Source of the DNA: Candidatus Woesearchaeota archaeon
Lineage (GTDB): Archaea; Nanobdellota; Nanobdellia; Woesearchaeales; WJKL01
NCBI GenBank assembly: GCA_014729145.1
Contig: WJKL01000009.1
Coordinates: 1 to 19,928, forward strand
Reading direction: 5' to 3'
Length of the DNA stretch: 19,928 nt
In this document: positions 6,237-12,870 of the stretch, piece after piece
Layout: each line of letters starts with the position of its first letter
Position numbering within the stretch: position 1 is the first letter of the stretch
Made by a program: the position numbers and the translations under genes
The notes under the pieces: generated by a model
Told to the model about the DNA's origin: nothing
Database searches by the model: none
The model's input: only the letters and a program-made list of their open reading frames with translations

Positions 6237-8114
6237 ATGGCTGAACCAGAAGAAGAATATAAAGCAGAAAAAATCCAGGTTTTAGGGGGTCTTAAGGCTG
6301 TCAGAAAGAGGCCTGGGATGTATATTGGAGATACTTCTACCAGAGGGCTTCATCACCTTGTTTATGAGGCAGTAGATAACAGCATAGATGAAGCTATGGC
6401 AGGTTTCTGCACAAAGATAATTGTCAAAATACATAAAGATGGATCAGTCAGTATTTCAGACAATGGAAGAGGAATTCCTGTGGATACCCACCCCAAATTT
6501 AACATGCCTGCTGTCCAGGTTGTTATGACAAAATTACATGCAGGTGGAAAATTTGACTCTAAAGTATACAAGGTTGCAGGGGGGCTGCATGGTGTTGGGA
6601 TATCTGTAGCAAATGCACTTAGCAAAGAGCTGGAAGTTAAAATAAAAAGAAATAAGAAGATATATTTTCAAAAATACAGGAAAGGAAAACCTATCTCTGA
6701 ATTAAAGAATATCGGAGATACTGAGAAAAGAGGAACAACTGTAAGGTTCAAACCTGATGAAGAGATATTTGAGACAGTTGAGTTTCACTTTGATATATTA
6801 TCCAAAAGATTAAGAGAGCTTGCATTCCTGAATAAAGGGCTGGAAATAAGCATTGAAGATGAAAGAACAGGAAAGAAGCATGACTTCAAATATAACGGAG
6901 GAATAGTAAGTTTTGTTGAGTTCATGAACAAAAACAAGACTCCACTGCACAAGCCTATCCATTTTGAAAAGGAATCAGACGGAACAACAGTAGAAGTTGC
7001 TATGCAGTATAATGAAAGCTATCAGGAAAATATTTTTTCTTTTGCAAACAACATAAACACCCATGAGGGAGGAACACATCTTAATGGTTTTAAAAGTGCA
7101 CTTACAAGGGCTTTTAACAAATTTGCAAAAAGCGATGTAAAACTAAAGGGAGATGATATAAGAGAAGGTTTAAGTGCAGTTGTATCTGTAAAGATATCAG
7201 ACCCTCAATTTGAAGGGCAGACAAAAACAAAACTTGGAAATTCTGCAGTCAAAGGGATAGTAGCTTCTATGGTCAGGGATAAGCTAGAGACTTATCTTGA
7301 ACAGAATCCCAAGATAACGAATCATGTGATAAACAAGATAGTCAATGCAGCAAAGGCAAGAGAAGCTGCAAAGAAAGCAAGAGAATTGACAAGAAGAAAA
7401 GGGGCTTTGCACAGAGGAAGCCTTCCAGGTAAACTGGCGGACTGCCAGGAAAAAGATGCAAGCAAAAGTGAGATATTTATTGTTGAGGGTGATTCAGCAG
7501 GCGGAAGTGCAAAACAAGGAAGAGACAGAAAGACCCAGGCAATACTTCCATTGAGAGGAAAGATATTAAATGTTGAAAAAGCTAGATTAAACAAGATAAT
7601 GGAAAACGCTGAAATCACTGCTATGATCACTGCGCTTGGAACAGGGATAGGAGAAGAGTTTAATCTTGAGAAACTAAGATACCACAAAATTGTCATAATG
7701 ACTGATGCAGATGTTGATGGAAACCATATAGCCTGTCTGCTGCTGACATTTTTTTACAGATATATGAAGTCTTTGATTGAAAATGGTCATGTGTATATTG
7801 CACAGCCTCCTTTGTATAAGATAGGGAAAGGAAGAAAGGCAGTCTATATCTACAATGAAAATGCCAAAGAAAAAACTGTAGAGAAGATGGGCAAAAAAGT
7901 TTCAATACAAAGATACAAAGGTCTTGGAGAGATGAATCCTGATCAGCTGTGGAAAACAACAATGGATCCAAAAAGCAGGGTTCTAAAAAAAGTGGCTATT
8001 GAAGATGCTGTTGAAGCAGATGATATCTTTACTGTATTGATGGGGGATAAAGTAGCTCCGAGAAGAAAATTTATACAGGATCACGCCAAAGAAGTTCAGG
8101 AATTGGATGTTTAA
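6237..8114 (+). CDS. gyrB: DNA gyrase subunit B
   Basis: 625 residues, the length of a compact GyrB without the long enterobacterial insertion. The GHKL ATPase has YEAVDNSIDEA (Glu44 as catalytic base, Asn48 for Mg), SDNGRGIP (Asp75) and GGLHGVG (115-121). The transducer domain follows, then the TOPRIM domain with EGDSAGGSAKQGRDR (Glu417) and TDADVDG (Asp490/492/494), and the C-terminal QRYKGLGEMNPDQLW motif for GyrA contact. It is the ATPase half of the A2B2 enzyme that introduces negative supercoils. Archaeal gyrases are generally regarded as acquired from bacteria, and gyrA usually lies beside gyrB; here neither flank has gyrA (small unknown genes upstream, eS1 downstream). All catalytic residues are present, so the subunit should be active if GyrA is encoded elsewhere. 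Confidence 0.96.
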   Translation: MAEPEEEYKAEKIQVLGGLKAVRKRPGMYIGDTSTRGLHHLVYEAVDNSIDEAMAGFCTKIIVKIHKDGSVSISDNGRGIPVDTHPKFNMPAVQVVMTKLHAGGKFDSKVYKVAGGLHGVGISVANALSKELEVKIKRNKKIYFQKYRKGKPISELKNIGDTEKRGTTVRFKPDEEIFETVEFHFDILSKRLRELAFLNKGLEISIEDERTGKKHDFKYNGGIVSFVEFMNKNKTPLHKPIHFEKESDGTTVEVAMQYNESYQENIFSFANNINTHEGGTHLNGFKSALTRAFNKFAKSDVKLKGDDIREGLSAVVSVKISDPQFEGQTKTKLGNSAVKGIVASMVRDKLETYLEQNPKITNHVINKIVNAAKAREAAKKARELTRRKGALHRGSLPGKLADCQEKDASKSEIFIVEGDSAGGSAKQGRDRKTQAILPLRGKILNVEKARLNKIMENAEITAMITALGTGIGEEFNLEKLRYHKIVIMTDADVDGNHIACLLLTFFYRYMKSLIENGHVYIAQPPLYKIGKGRKAVYIYNENAKEKTVEKMGKKVSIQRYKGLGEMNPDQLWKTTMDPKSRVLKKVAIEDAVEADDIFTVLMGDKVAPRRKFIQDHAKEVQELDV

Positions 8115-8162
8115 AGCAAAAGACTTATATAGAGTTCTCTTAGAGAATAGATATAAGGGTCT

Positions 8163-8183
8163 GGATTTTTTTTATAAAAATCC
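8163..8183 (+). terminator. Hairpin with T-run between gyrB and eS1
   Basis: GGATTTTT (8163-8170) and AAAAATCC (8176-8183) can pair around a 5-nt loop, 49 bp after the gyrB stop. The T8 run inside makes it a plausible gyrB terminator. It also sits just before the TATA box of the eS1 gene, so it may instead be an incidental part of that promoter. Confidence 0.35.
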
Positions 8184-8189
8184 AATAAA

Positions 8190-8198
8190 TTTATAAAT
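8190..8198 (+). promoter_or_regulatory. TATA box for ribosomal protein eS1
   Basis: TTTATAAAT lies 24-32 bp before the ATG at 8222, which predicts a leaderless or near-leaderless mRNA. A second TATA-like stretch sits at 8124-8130. Confidence 0.5.
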
Positions 8199-8221
8199 AA
8201 ATCAGATTTTTTGAGGATATA

Positions 8222-8845
8222 ATGGCAAAAGCAAAAAGAAAAACAGTAAAAACAGGAGTAAAGAAGACATGGTACAAGGTTACGGCTCCAAAACTGTTTA
8301 ACAGCCAAGTGATAGGGGAATTATACATAGAGAACCCTTCTCAGGCAGTAGGCAAGAAAGTTCCTGTCAATCTTACAGAACTTACAAGGGATATGAGACA
8401 GCAGAATATCAATGTTTTCTTTAAGGTCAACAAAGTCAGCGGAAGCAAACTTTATACAGAGTTTGTAGGCTTTGAGATGGTACCTTCCTCATTAAAAAGG
8501 ATGGTAAGGAGAGGAAAAAGAAAGGTTGACTACAGCTTCAAAGCAGAGACAAAAGACGGATATAACCTAAGGATAAAGGTAATAATGGTCACTATCAAGC
8601 TTACAAATCTTTCTGCATTGAGCGGGCTGAGAAAAGAATGCGAGAAAAACATAAAAACTATGCTTAAGAAGATGAGCTATGATAGGTTTATCGCAGATCT
8701 TGTCAACCACAGGATCCAAAGCAAGCTAAGGAAAATACTGAGCAAGATATATCCGCTGAAGATATGTGAGATAAGAGAGATGAAAGTTTTGAGTAAAGGC
8801 AAAGGCCCAAAGACTGAGAAAAAGCAAAGGAAAAAAAGCGATTAA
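8222..8845 (+). CDS. rps3ae: Small ribosomal subunit protein S3ae (eS1)
   Basis: 207 residues, typical for archaeal eS1. The start KTGVKKTWYKVTAPKLF, the middle SLKRMVRRGKRKVDYSF and the region RIQSKLRKILSKIYPLKICE are characteristic of the family. The protein sits on the 30S platform near the mRNA exit channel and exists only in archaea and eukaryotes, so it is a strong taxonomic marker here. Both ends are highly basic, as expected for rRNA contacts. It appears to be transcribed alone from its own TATA box; the downstream GGDEF gene also has its own. Confidence 0.96.
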   Translation: MAKAKRKTVKTGVKKTWYKVTAPKLFNSQVIGELYIENPSQAVGKKVPVNLTELTRDMRQQNINVFFKVNKVSGSKLYTEFVGFEMVPSSLKRMVRRGKRKVDYSFKAETKDGYNLRIKVIMVTIKLTNLSALSGLRKECEKNIKTMLKKMSYDRFIADLVNHRIQSKLRKILSKIYPLKICEIREMKVLSKGKGPKTEKKQRKKSD

Positions 8846-8876
8846 TTCTATTTGACTAATATTTTTGAAAACCATT

Positions 8877-8890
8877 AGTTTTAAAAAGAG
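8877..8890 (+). promoter_or_regulatory. TATA box for the GGDEF gene
   Basis: AGTTTTAAAAAGAG lies about 28-40 bp before the ATG at 8917; no ribosome-binding site is present, consistent with a leaderless start. Confidence 0.4.
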
Positions 8891-9682
8891 TTATAGATAG
8901 ATTTTTCTTTATCAAAATGGCAAAGAGACTGGAAGATTATTTAGATGATGCATTATCTAGAGAAAATTTTGAAGATTTAGCTAGAGTTAGCAGGCATCAG
9001 AATTTTCTTTTGAATGCTGGAAAAGATATCAATACTGCAAGCAATGTTATCTATGATATTGTGTCTACTGCTGCAAACAGTCTTGGAAAGTATTATGCTG
9101 CTGATTTCTGTGCTGTAGGGCTTAGTTATGATGAAGAGCAAAAAGGTTATAATTTCTTTGATGATTACGGAAGATTGAGTAAGAAGTTTTCCTCAACTGC
9201 AAAACAAAAAAGGATTGACTGTTTCTTGAGAGGAGAGTCAGAGTGCGAGCCTCTTGGAAACAACTATGAAATGGAATTTTTTACCTTTCCTATAATTGAC
9301 AGGCATATCTGGAGAAAGAAAGAGGATTCTGATAAGCTAAAAAGACCTGATTATGCTGAAGACGGTAAATATGGAATAATACAACTAGCAAGAAAAGGAA
9401 AACATTTTGACAAAGGACTTGATGGGGCTGTTCTTGCAAGATATTCAAGAGAGATTATGCTTGCTGCTAATGACCACCATGCAACAGAGATGGATCCTGT
9501 TATTGAAGGTTATGGAAGAAAAAGGGTTAAGCAGGCCTTAACCCACGAGAATAGAAGAAAACAGAAGCATGAAGATTATTATTTTTCAGCAATATTATTT
9601 GATATCGATTATTTTAAGAATGTAAATGACAGATATAGTCATGCGCAGGGCGACAGCGTGCTTAAGGAGATATGGCAGATAA

Positions 9683-9994
9683 TTGATAATGATTTTAGAA
9701 ATGCTGATACTAAAGGAAGATGGGGGGGGAGAAGAGTTTGCTATCATACTTCCAAGAACAAACATTTATGATGCGAGACAAAAGGCAGAAGACTTAAGAA
9801 AAAGGATAAGTGAATACTCTTTCTCAAATATAGAAGAAGAAGAACCTATAAGAATAACAATATCTGCTGGTGTTGCTGGATCTGAATATGAAGATATAAT
9901 GGGAAAAGCTGATGAGCACCTTTATATGGCAAAGAACAGCGGAAGGAACAGGGTGTGCCCTTTGCCAGAAGCTTTAAAAAGTAATAACCATTAA
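9683..9994 (+). CDS. 3' fragment of the frameshifted GGDEF gene
   Basis: This is the second frame that carries the end of the cyclase: the GGGEEF residues at 9722-9739, FAIILPRT, the conserved ITISAGVAG strand and the GRNRV end. The ATG at 9683 lies inside the upstream frame and has no ribosome-binding site, so I do not regard it as a natural start. The fragment is likely made only if the ribosome or polymerase slips on the G tract. It ends 10 bp before the next gene. Confidence 0.6.
   Translation: MIMILEMLILKEDGGGEEFAIILPRTNIYDARQKAEDLRKRISEYSFSNIEEEEPIRITISAGVAGSEYEDIMGKADEHLYMAKNSGRNRVCPLPEALKSNNH
9722..9729 (+). other. G8 homopolymer at the frameshift, within the GGEEF codons
   Basis: The sequence is T followed by eight Gs and then AGAAGAG. 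Losing one G restores TGG GGG GGA GAA GAG, i.e. W-G-G-E-E, the cyclase active-site motif. It is the only long G run in this otherwise AT-rich gene, so it is a candidate hypermutable contingency tract as well as a classic place for a sequencing indel. Confidence 0.85.
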
Positions 9995-10004
9995 CGAGGA
10001 TAAA

Positions 10005-10412
10005 ATGGAAGAATTCGAGGGATTGCCTACAAATTTCAAAGATTATCTTAAGTATGAGATTGAGCAGGCTGAAGAACTAGAAAGGGTTCCAGGTATAATG
10101 CTCCTTAAACTTGATGAAAAAGAAAAATATCTTTTAGACACTCTTGAAGAAATTCTTTTTATAATGGATTATCACAATATCAAATTTGCAGATAAGCACT
10201 GCATCGACTATGTTGGCTGGTGTGATAATATGATAGGATTGTATTTTCAGAATGCAGATGAAAGTATAGTTGAGATAAAAGAGGGTGTTCTTAAAGAGAT
10301 AAATAATAGGATTATGAAAGAATTGTGTTTTGATAATGTAGGGACTGCTGTTTATGATGGAAAAAGAGATAATATAGACAGTATGCTGGAAAGAGCTTAT
10401 CAAAATGGCTGA
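10005..10412 (+). CDS. Probable degenerate GGDEF-like protein
   Basis: 135 residues, starting 10 bp after the GGDEF gene with the ribosome-binding site GAGGA at 9996-10000. No database family is obvious, but the order of elements resembles a shrunken GGDEF domain: a first strand PGIMLLKLDE (29-38), a helix, then DYVGWCDNMIGLYF (68-81) where RxGGDEFxxLL would be, then NVGTAVYDGKRDNIDSMLER (111-130), which parallels the SxGVA...LLxxADxALY end. All catalytic residues are missing, so it could not make c-di-GMP; it might bind the cyclase or a ligand. This homology is my inference from motif spacing. The gene overlaps the next by 8 bp, a sign of translational coupling. Confidence 0.6.
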   Translation: MEEFEGLPTNFKDYLKYEIEQAEELERVPGIMLLKLDEKEKYLLDTLEEILFIMDYHNIKFADKHCIDYVGWCDNMIGLYFQNADESIVEIKEGVLKEINNRIMKELCFDNVGTAVYDGKRDNIDSMLERAYQNG

Positions 10413-10614
10413 ACCTAATTTTATCGATATCTATGCTGACCAGGTATACCATGCTTACAAGAATTCTACAATAGATTTTAAGATTAATTATTTGATGCTG
10501 AGTTTGCCAGTTTCCAGCGGTGGAAAAAATAGGATGTATGAATATAATATCTATGACCAAGCAAGAGTTAAAGGACTTAGAAGGTTATTGAAAGATGATG
10601 GAATCGTCCTCTAA
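10405..10614 (+). CDS. 69-residue protein coupled to the GGDEF cluster, unknown function
   Basis: Begins MAEPNFIDIYADQVYHAYKN. Its ATG lies within the last codons of the previous gene (shared ATGGCTGA), which points to coupled translation and membership of the same cluster. The protein is soluble, with an aromatic-rich N-terminal half and a basic C-terminal stretch (DQARVKGLRRLLKDDGIVL) that may form a helix. I recognise no family. The reading frame matches the codon use of its neighbours. It is the last gene before a minus-strand gene that converges with it 14 bp away. Confidence 0.6.
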   Translation: MAEPNFIDIYADQVYHAYKNSTIDFKINYLMLSLPVSSGGKNRMYEYNIYDQARVKGLRRLLKDDGIVL

Positions 10615-10628
10615 GAATTAGTCAATGA

Positions 10629-10886
10629 TCAGGGATTTCTTGAACAAGGATCTAAACCTGGATACTCTCTGCACATTTTTGGCCTTATTGAATATATTCT
10701 GCAGTTGTTCCCTTCTAAAAAAAAGCATTTGTTATTTGTGTCTTGAATTATGCATCTTTGATTTTGAGCGTTTTTTTCCATGAAGTTCTTGTATCCTCTT
10801 AACCTTATCATCAGGTATTCCAATAATGAAATCTTGACTCTCAGATAACAGCATCTTGCGCATCTGTTGCAGTTTGAGGGAAGCAT
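10629..10886 (-). CDS. Short YkgJ-family Cys-cluster protein
   Basis: 85 residues with nine cysteines. The pattern CNRCARCC at the N-terminus (Cys6, 9, 12, 13), a middle Cys45, and CFFLEGNNCRIYSIRPKMCREYP (Cys54, 62, 72) is the YkgJ-type zinc or iron-sulfur binding family (PF03692-like). Usual members are longer, about 100-150 residues, so this is a compact version. The exact metal and function of the family are not settled. It is transcribed alone from a TATA element at about 10909-10918 with no leader, and converges with the GGDEF cluster. Confidence 0.75.
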   Translation of the reverse strand: MLPSNCNRCARCCYLRVKISLLEYLMIRLRGYKNFMEKNAQNQRCIIQDTNNKCFFLEGNNCRIYSIRPKMCREYPGLDPCSRNP

Positions 10887-10903
10887 AGGTTATGGTTGGA
10901 TTG

Positions 10904-10920
10904 ATAATTTAAATATTTAT
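10904..10920 (-). promoter_or_regulatory. TATA region for the YkgJ-like gene
   Basis: On the minus strand ATAAATATTTAAATTAT lies about 20-35 bp before the ATG at 10886, which fits a leaderless start. Confidence 0.4.
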
Positions 10921-10957
10921 CTTTGGTTTTTGTTATTACTTATAAGTAACTATAAAG

Positions 10958-10973
10958 CGTAAGGTTTATAAAA
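10958..10973 (+). promoter_or_regulatory. BRE/TATA element upstream of the small membrane-protein pair
   Basis: CGTAAGGTTTATAAAA resembles the elements before gyrB and TFB. It predicts transcription starting near 10995, inside the 19-bp tandem repeat, with a leader of about 55 nt. Confidence 0.5.
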
Positions 10974-10979
10974 GACTAT

Positions 10980-11017
10980 ATGTTGATAATAGTAGAAAAT
11001 GTTGATAATAGTAGAAA
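10980..11017 (+). repeat. Perfect 19-bp tandem duplication in a 5' leader
   Basis: ATGTTGATAATAGTAGAAA occurs at 10980-10998 and again without any change at 10999-11017. It begins 7 bp after the TATA box and covers the predicted transcription start and early leader of the small membrane-protein genes. The exact identity suggests a recent slippage event or a selected binding site. Confidence 0.8.
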
Positions 11018-11049
11018 GTTAAGAAAAAATGTGGTAGATGGAGATTAAG

Positions 11050-11232
11050 ATGAAAAAGACAAACAAGATAAAAAGAGTAGCATCCTCAATGGCGCTTGCT
11101 TCAAAGATCTGGACAGCTCTTGTTATTGTTGGTGTGAATATGCTGTTTTTTAATGTTTTTAAGACAATTGCTATGTATAATCATAAGATCTTAGATAAAG
11201 CAAAGATTAGATTGATGGAAACAGAAAATTAA
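11050..11232 (+). CDS. 60-residue single-pass membrane protein
   Basis: From the ATG at 11050 the protein has a basic N-terminus (KKTNKIKR), one hydrophobic segment of about 24 residues (roughly 16-40, including WTALVIVGVNMLFFNVF) and a charged tail. The positive-inside rule puts the N-terminus in the cytoplasm. I prefer this start to the in-frame ATG at 11038 because GGAG at 11040-11043 sits 6 bases before it. No family recognised. It is followed after 17 bp by another tiny membrane protein with its own ribosome-binding site, so the two are probably one transcript and perhaps partners. Confidence 0.6.
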   Translation: MKKTNKIKRVASSMALASKIWTALVIVGVNMLFFNVFKTIAMYNHKILDKAKIRLMETEN

Positions 11233-11249
11233 AGATATGAGGGACATAA

Positions 11250-11423
11250 ATGCAATATTGCTGGCAACTTTCAGGACAAGAATGGCTGAATGCAGGCTGT
11301 AGAAGTGGATTTATAATACTAAGTATTGTATTTATCTTTTTTTTGATCATATCTTATTTTTATTTTAAATCAGATAATAAAAGCCTGATAAAATCTATTT
11401 TTACAGAAAATCAAGAAGCTTAA
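11250..11423 (+). CDS. 57-residue single-pass membrane protein
   Basis: The ATG at 11250 is preceded by GAGGGA (11239-11244) at good spacing, and the frame closes with TAA at 11421-11423. The N-terminal 20 residues (QYCWQLSGQEWLNAGCRSG) carry two Cys and two Trp and would lie on the opposite side from the C-terminal charged tail. The membrane segment spans about residues 20-39 (FIILSIVFIFFLIISYFYFK). Trp and Cys are scarce in random AT-rich frames, so this supports a real gene. No family recognised; a toxin-like or accessory membrane peptide is possible. Confidence 0.55.
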   Translation: MQYCWQLSGQEWLNAGCRSGFIILSIVFIFFLIISYFYFKSDNKSLIKSIFTENQEA

Positions 11424-11484
11424 GATATGTTATTTGGCTTAAAAAATTGATATCTTCTTAGAAGATTGATTTTAATAAATAATT

Positions 11485-12312
11485 TTACATAGTAATTAAA
11501 TCTTCTAGAAATAATCTCAAAAAATCTCTTGTGGTTATTATACCGACTGCTTTTTTGTCTTCTTTTACAACAATAGATGATATATCAAACCTTTCCATCT
11601 TCTCTATTACTCTTTCCAGGGTGTCTTCTGGCGAGGCTGTAACTAGTATTGGAGTAGCTATGTTTTTTACTGGGAACTTGTTTAAATCTGTTTTCTGGGC
11701 TTTAAATGACTTTGTTCTTTTTGCAGGAGATTCTCTTCCTTTTCTTTCTGTCTTGCTCTGCTGTCTTAATGTGAATTTATACATGAAGTCAGTGAGTGCA
11801 GCAATATTAATCAGGTTGTTTTGTTCATCAACAACAGGTATTCTGCTTATGTGTTTTTCTTTCATTATTGATATTGCCTCTCCAACACTGCTGTCTTGTT
11901 TGATTGTTATGGGTTCTAATGTCATAATTTCTTTTATTTTTTTATCTGCATGTTTTGTTTTTGCCAATTCCTGGATAATATCTTTAGAATGAACAATACC
12001 TATTACTTTTTTGTCTTTAATAACTGGAAGTATTCTTGTTTCACCTGTGTACATTAACCTTATTGTTTCTTTTAAGGATTCTCCGCCGTTTAATGTTGGT
12101 ATGTGTTTGATTATCTTTTTGACTCTTACTTCAGTTGGATTTATTTTTGTTCTTATTAACCTGTGTGTGTCGGCTATACCTTCAAATTTATTTTTATCTA
12201 AAACTAAGGCTGTTTTGGCATTGTTTTGTTTTAGTTTTCCTATCAATGCGGAAATAGAATCAGAAATATCTACTGCAATGTACCTCTTTTTTATCAGGCG
12301 TTCATTTACCAT
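11485..12312 (-). CDS. Protein with four CBS motifs (two Bateman modules)
   Basis: 275 residues made of four CBS motifs at about 8-55, 66-116, 126-180 and 216-270. Motif ends such as ILPVIKDKKVIGIVHSKDII, SRIPVVDEQNNLINIAALTD and SSIVVKEDKKAVGIITTRDF are typical, and the TxxD phosphate-contact pattern (TTRD) is visible in the last. A basic linker of about 30 residues separates motifs 3 and 4. CBS pairs bind adenosine nucleotides such as ATP, AMP or SAM and usually regulate a partner. No catalytic, channel or DNA-binding domain is fused here, so it is a stand-alone sensor with an unknown partner. A TATA-like element at 12331-12342 gives it a leaderless start independent of the TPR gene upstream. 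Confidence 0.85.
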   Translation of the reverse strand: MVNERLIKKRYIAVDISDSISALIGKLKQNNAKTALVLDKNKFEGIADTHRLIRTKINPTEVRVKKIIKHIPTLNGGESLKETIRLMYTGETRILPVIKDKKVIGIVHSKDIIQELAKTKHADKKIKEIMTLEPITIKQDSSVGEAISIMKEKHISRIPVVDEQNNLINIAALTDFMYKFTLRQQSKTERKGRESPAKRTKSFKAQKTDLNKFPVKNIATPILVTASPEDTLERVIEKMERFDISSIVVKEDKKAVGIITTRDFLRLFLEDLITM

Positions 12313-12351
12313 ATTTTTGAATTAGAGAATGCAGGTATTTAAGCTTTTTGA

Positions 12352-12819
12352 TTATTGTTCTTCTCTTAATTTTTCCTGAATTTCAGAAAAATAAAAAGAA
12401 TCTTCATATCTTGCACTTTTTTCTGCAAGTTTAATTGCAAAATCTAAGATATCTTCTAAAAAATATCTGTCAAATCTATCCATATTGAAATCATCAACTG
12501 ATTTTCTAAGTTCATTCATTGAATCATCTGTTTTATTTAAATCAGAATAAGCTAAAGCATTATTAATATGAAAGACAGGATTTTTTGAATCAAGTAAAAT
12601 TGCTCTTTCAAAGTCCAATGATGCCCTATAAGGATTATGAGTATTAAGATATACTAATCCACGGGCATTATAAAGAGGAGAATTTATTAAACCATTGCCC
12701 TCTATTTGTTTTGTTGTTATTTGCGCTGCTTTTTGGTATTCACCTTTTTGTATTAAATATAATGCCTTAATTGTTGTATCATTTGCCAATTTCTTTTCTT
12801 TTTGCGTTAAGATATCCAT
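12352..12819 (-). CDS. TPR-repeat protein
   Basis: 155 residues starting MDILTQKEKKLAND at the ATG 12819. At least three TPR-like helix pairs are visible: ALYLIQKGEYQKAAQITTKQ, LYNARGLVYLNTHNPYRASL, and PVFHINNALAYSDLNKTDDS. TPR arrays are protein-binding scaffolds. A longer in-frame extension reaches to 13149, but that part is antisense to the FAD synthase gene and composed of Phe, Ile and Cys-rich shadow sequence, so I reject it. It shares a very short divergent promoter region with FAD synthase. The partner is not evident. Confidence 0.75.
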   Translation of the reverse strand: MDILTQKEKKLANDTTIKALYLIQKGEYQKAAQITTKQIEGNGLINSPLYNARGLVYLNTHNPYRASLDFERAILLDSKNPVFHINNALAYSDLNKTDDSMNELRKSVDDFNMDRFDRYFLEDILDFAIKLAEKSARYEDSFYFSEIQEKLREEQ

Positions 12820-12870
12820 ACAAAAACAAGTTTGCCAAGATTTAAAAAGTTTGGTATATATTTGTTTGTA
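12820..12870. promoter_or_regulatory. 51-bp divergent promoter region shared by the TPR protein and FAD synthase
   Basis: The gap contains TTTAAA (12841-12846), nearly symmetric and about 22-30 bp from both start codons, and TATATATT at 12856-12863 on the plus side. Both mRNAs would be leaderless. One TATA element may serve both directions, or two overlapping ones compete. Confidence 0.45.

Larger units (their letters stand above)
8917..9994 (+). pseudogene. GAF-like/GGDEF diguanylate cyclase, interrupted by a +1 frameshift in a G8 tract
   Basis: Read as one gene this encodes 358 residues. Residues ~25-190 look like a GAF sensor domain (ADFCAVGLSYDEE, then GIIQLARKGKHFDKGLD). Residues ~215-350 are a GGDEF domain: FDIDYFKNVNDRYSHAQGD (metal Asp229, substrate Asn237), then RWGGEEFAIILP, ITISAGVAG and ADEHLYMAKNSGRNR. 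The active site is canonical, and RNAD (261-264) lies exactly five residues before GGEEF, matching the inhibitory RxxD site of c-di-GMP synthases. The glycine codons contain eight Gs (9722-9729); with seven the frame would be continuous. As it stands, the 5' frame ends at 9771 after 284 residues and loses the second half of the cyclase, so the product would be inactive. Whether this is a true mutation, phase variation, programmed slippage or an assembly error cannot be told here. GGDEF proteins are uncommon in archaea. It heads a cluster with 10005 and 10405. Confidence 0.85.

Noticed and set aside
7322..7971. Two minus-strand frames inside gyrB
   Set aside because: They lie opposite strongly conserved TOPRIM codons and have the hydrophobic, Ser/Leu-rich composition of antisense frames.
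10312..10560. 82-codon minus-strand frame across the GGDEF cluster
   Set aside because: It overlaps two coupled plus-strand genes and has antisense composition.
10980..11017. Attachment site of a mobile element
   Set aside because: The two copies touch each other and no integrase, transposase or tRNA is present.
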